NCBI RefSeq assembly: GCF_009709675.1
Contig: NZ_WMLB01000042.1
Span: 106,581 to 170,580 of the forward strand
Origin: Agromyces bracchium
GTDB lineage: Bacteria; Actinomycetota; Actinomycetes; Actinomycetales; Microbacteriaceae
Direction of reading: 5' to 3'
Length of the DNA stretch: 64,000 bases
Numbering within the stretch: position 1 is the stretch's first letter; each line of letters opens with the position of its first letter. The position numbers and the translations under genes were made by a program. The notes beneath the pieces were generated by a model that saw nothing but the letters and a program-made list of their open reading frames with translations, was not told where the DNA came from and ran no database searches. Shown here one piece after another: positions 61,683 through 64,000 of this stretch.

Positions 61683-62234
61683 ATGGATTCGCGCGAGATC
61701 GACGCCGACCTGACGGAAGTGCTCGTGACCGAGCAGCAGATCCGCGACAAGCTCGCCGAGCTCGCCCGTCGCATCGAGGCCGACTACGAGGGGCGCGACC
61801 TGCTGCTCGTCGGCGTCCTCAAGGGCGCGGTCATGGTGATGGCCGACCTCGCGCGCGAACTGAGGCCGCACGTGACCATGGACTGGATGGCGGTCTCGTC
61901 GTACGGCATGGGCACCGAGTCGTCCGGTGTCGTGAAGATCCTGAAGGACCTCGACACCGACCTGTCGGGCCGCGACGTGCTCATCGTCGAGGACATCATC
62001 GACTCGGGACTCACCCTCAGCTGGCTGCTCGGCAACCTCGCCTCGCGCGGTGCCGCCTCGATCGAGATCTGCGCGCTGCTGCGCAAGCCGGATGCCGCGA
62101 AGGTCGAGATCGACGTGAAGTACCTCGGCTTCGACATCCCGAACCAGTTCGTCGTCGGCTACGGGCTCGACTTCGCCGAGCGGTACCGCAACCTGCGGGA
62201 CGTCGCGATCCTCGCGCCCCACGTCTACAGCTGA
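61683..62234 (+). CDS. hpt: Hypoxanthine phosphoribosyltransferase
   Basis: A 183-residue purine-salvage enzyme making IMP and GMP from bases and PRPP. LLVGVLKGAVMVMADLAREL and the PRPP loop VLIVEDIIDSGLTLSWLL are diagnostic, with DVKYLGFDIPNQFVVGYGLD at the end. GGAGGAGC precedes the ATG. It forms the common tilS-hpt pair. In most relatives ftsH follows; here an MFS-cNMP gene comes next and ftsH, if present, lies beyond the window. Confidence 0.95.
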   Translation: MDSREIDADLTEVLVTEQQIRDKLAELARRIEADYEGRDLLLVGVLKGAVMVMADLARELRPHVTMDWMAVSSYGMGTESSGVVKILKDLDTDLSGRDVLIVEDIIDSGLTLSWLLGNLASRGAASIEICALLRKPDAAKVEIDVKYLGFDIPNQFVVGYGLDFAERYRNLRDVAILAPHVYS

Positions 62235-62265
62235 GGCACCGACCGGTCCGCCGACGGAGTCGTCC

Positions 62266-63948
62266 ATGGCTGAACACGGGCGCCGGACGAAGCTGCGGGA
62301 CGCGGGCGCCGCGTTCGCCAGCAACTGGTGGAACCACGACCTGCGCCGCGCGCAGCTCAGCTTCCTCGGCGCGTGGACGGCGGAGTGGGCGTTCACGGTC
62401 GCGCTCGGGATCGTCGCGTACCGCGACGGCGGTGCTGCGGCCGTCGGGCTCGTCGGGCTGCTGCGCATGCTGCCGTCCGCGCTCCTCGCACCGCTGCTCT
62501 CGCCGATCGCCGATCGCGGGCGCAGGGAACGGGTCCTCATCCTCGTGTCGGTCGTGCGCGGCGTCGCGACGGCGGGCGCGGGCGTGGTCGTCGCGGTCGC
62601 GGGGCCCGCGGCGCTCATCTACGCGCTCGCCGTGGTGTCGACGATCGCGGCGACGCTGTACCGTCCGGCGCACTCCGCGCTCCTGCCGTCGCTCTGCCGC
62701 ACGGGCTACGAGCTCGCGAGCGCCAACATGGTGCGCGGACTGCTCGACTCGGCGGCGACCGTCGCCGGGCCGCTGCTGGCCGCGGTGCTGCTCCAGTTCA
62801 CCGGCGTCGACGTCGTGTTCGCCGTGGCGGCCGGTGCGTCGTTCGCGGCCGCCGCGCTGCTCGTCGGACTGCGCTACGACGCCCCGCCGCGCCCGTCGGC
62901 GCCCGAGCGGCCGAACATCGGCCGGGAGGCCGTCGAGGGCCTGCGCGCGGCCGGACGCGATCGGGACCTCGTCCTGATCCTCGGCCTCGCGGCGGCGCAG
63001 TCCCTCACGCGCGGGGCGCTGACCGTGCTCTCGGTGGTCGTCGCGATCGAGCTCATCGGCACCGGCGAGCCCGGGGTCGGCGCGCTCATGACCTCGGTCG
63101 GCGTCGGGGCGGTGCTCGGCTCGCTGGGGGCCTCGCTGCTCATCGGCACGGGTCGACTCGGCGCCTGGTTCGCCGTCGGCGTGGCGCTCTGGGGCCTCCC
63201 GATCGCGCTCGTCGGCGTCTTCCCCGAGCAGGCCGTCGCCCTCGTGCTGCTGTCGTTCGTGGGCGTCGGCAACGCCCTCATCGACATCACAGGGTTCACT
63301 CTCATCGGCCGGATCGCGCCCGACGAGGTGCTCGCGCGCGTGTTCGGCGTGCTCGAGAGCACGGTCGCGATCTTCGTCGGCATCGGCGGCGTCGTCGCGT
63401 CGGCGCTGATCGGATGGTTCGGCATCCAGCCCGCGCTCGTGGCGATCGGGCTCCTCTGCCCGGTGCTCGCGGCGGCCTCGTGGTGGCGGCTTCGCCGGCT
63501 CGACCGCGTCGTGGCCGCCCTCGATCGGGAGATCGGGCTGCTGCGCCGCGTCGACATGCTCTGCATGCTGCCCCTGCCCTCCGTCGAGCGGCTCGCGCGA
63601 GGGCTCGAGCCCGTGTCCGTGCCATCCGGGGCCGTGGTGTTCGCCCAGGGCGACGTCGGCGACCGGTACTACGTCATCGAGTCCGGCGAGGTCGACGTGG
63701 TCCGTGACGGACGCGTCGTCGCCGACCTCGGCCCGGGCGAGGGCTTCGGGGAGATCGCGCTCATGCGGCCGACCGGGCGGATGGCGACCGTGGTGGCCAG
63801 GAGCGACCTCCGGCTCCAGGCGCTGACGTCCGACCGGTTCCTGCCCGTCGTCCTCGGCTACACGCCGAGCGCGGTCGAGGCCTCGGCGACCGTCGACGGG
63901 ATCATGGCGCAGTACGAGCCGGAGGAGGCGCAGGAGGAATCGGACTGA
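62266..63948 (+). CDS. MFS transporter fused to a cyclic-nucleotide-binding domain
   Basis: A 560-residue protein. Residues about 25-415 are a 12-helix MFS permease (LLSPIADRGRRERVLIL is the motif A region). Residues about 430-545 form a cNMP-binding (Crp-like) beta-barrel: VSVPSGAVVFAQGDVGDRYYVIESGEVDVVRDGRVVADLGPGEGFGEIALM. In this loop the pocket sequence GFGEIAL...PTGRMATVVA keeps the phosphate-binding pattern. A transporter controlled directly by cyclic AMP or a related ligand is implied. The substrate is unknown. The gene lies 31 bp after hpt and may be co-transcribed. Confidence 0.85.
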   Translation: MAEHGRRTKLRDAGAAFASNWWNHDLRRAQLSFLGAWTAEWAFTVALGIVAYRDGGAAAVGLVGLLRMLPSALLAPLLSPIADRGRRERVLILVSVVRGVATAGAGVVVAVAGPAALIYALAVVSTIAATLYRPAHSALLPSLCRTGYELASANMVRGLLDSAATVAGPLLAAVLLQFTGVDVVFAVAAGASFAAAALLVGLRYDAPPRPSAPERPNIGREAVEGLRAAGRDRDLVLILGLAAAQSLTRGALTVLSVVVAIELIGTGEPGVGALMTSVGVGAVLGSLGASLLIGTGRLGAWFAVGVALWGLPIALVGVFPEQAVALVLLSFVGVGNALIDITGFTLIGRIAPDEVLARVFGVLESTVAIFVGIGGVVASALIGWFGIQPALVAIGLLCPVLAAASWWRLRRLDRVVAALDREIGLLRRVDMLCMLPLPSVERLARGLEPVSVPSGAVVFAQGDVGDRYYVIESGEVDVVRDGRVVADLGPGEGFGEIALMRPTGRMATVVARSDLRLQALTSDRFLPVVLGYTPSAVEASATVDGIMAQYEPEEAQEESD

Positions 63949-63968
63949 GCGGTGGGCGGGGCGCCGGG

Positions 63969-64000
<32 letters not shown>

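Overview
The window is 64 kb of very GC-rich DNA from a high-GC Gram-positive bacterium, most likely a member of the Microbacteriaceae (Agromyces-like). The clues are a DUF7882-type protein typical of that family, a Glu-Asp-Phe tRNA operon, a ppa/tilS/hpt block, and many genes whose only promoter signal is a TANNNT hexamer ending 6-7 nt before the start codon, as in leaderless actinobacterial transcripts. The genus is inferred.

Layout. 1-3.5 kb: a sugar-acid catabolic block (GPH symporter fragment, mannonate dehydratase, gluconokinase, LacI regulator). 3.9-7.6 kb: a Ski2-like helicase and a convergent EamA transporter with a twin-palindrome operator. 7.9-12.1 kb: a secreted 5'-nucleotidase and a YcnI/CopC copper module. 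12.2-22.8 kb: housekeeping and accessory genes (SDR, RecQ, two small paralogous membrane proteins, acyl-CoA oxidase, malate dehydrogenase, DUF427, a proline iminopeptidase with a huge Asp-rich tail, a zinc metallopeptidase). 22.8-26.5 kb: two alpha/beta hydrolases, a TPR-LuxR regulator and an ABM-like protein, with a relic of a duplicated hydrolase. 26.5-30.8 kb: EamA transporter, alcohol dehydrogenase, DUF7882, AraC regulator, NTPase.

30.9-34.0 kb: an unusual mini-cassette. A CHAP/NlpC-like amidase, a gp5/VgrG-type spike and a PAAR-like tip are tightly coupled and followed by a GNAT-AAA+ fusion. No sheath, tube or baseplate genes are present, so it looks like the puncturing tip of a contractile injection system without the machine.

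34.0-43.7 kb: a copper-efflux regulon of MFS exporter, CopB (CPH) ATPase, FAD oxidoreductase, His-rich periplasmic protein, CopA (CPC) ATPase and YHS protein. Its three promoter regions carry CsoR-like ATACCC/GGGTAT palindromes, yet no csoR gene lies in the window and the expected CopZ-like gene is reduced to a 25-codon remnant. 43.8-50.2 kb: DUF1254 protein, SulP transporter, paired CPBP proteases, AIM24-like protein, another small membrane paralogue.

50.8-58.0 kb: a 7.2-kb integrated element in tRNA-Phe, bounded by 45-bp direct repeats. It carries a tyrosine integrase, an ECF sigma factor with a membrane partner and a 34-aa peptide, several membrane proteins, and an HTH-Fic pair preceded by five regularly spaced 16-bp palindromes. 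58.0-64.0 kb: the host resumes with tRNA-Phe/Asp/Glu, an M23 endopeptidase with a poly-Ala/poly-Gly linker, ppa, tilS, hpt and an MFS-cNMP fusion.

All functional calls come from reading motifs by eye; no database search was run.
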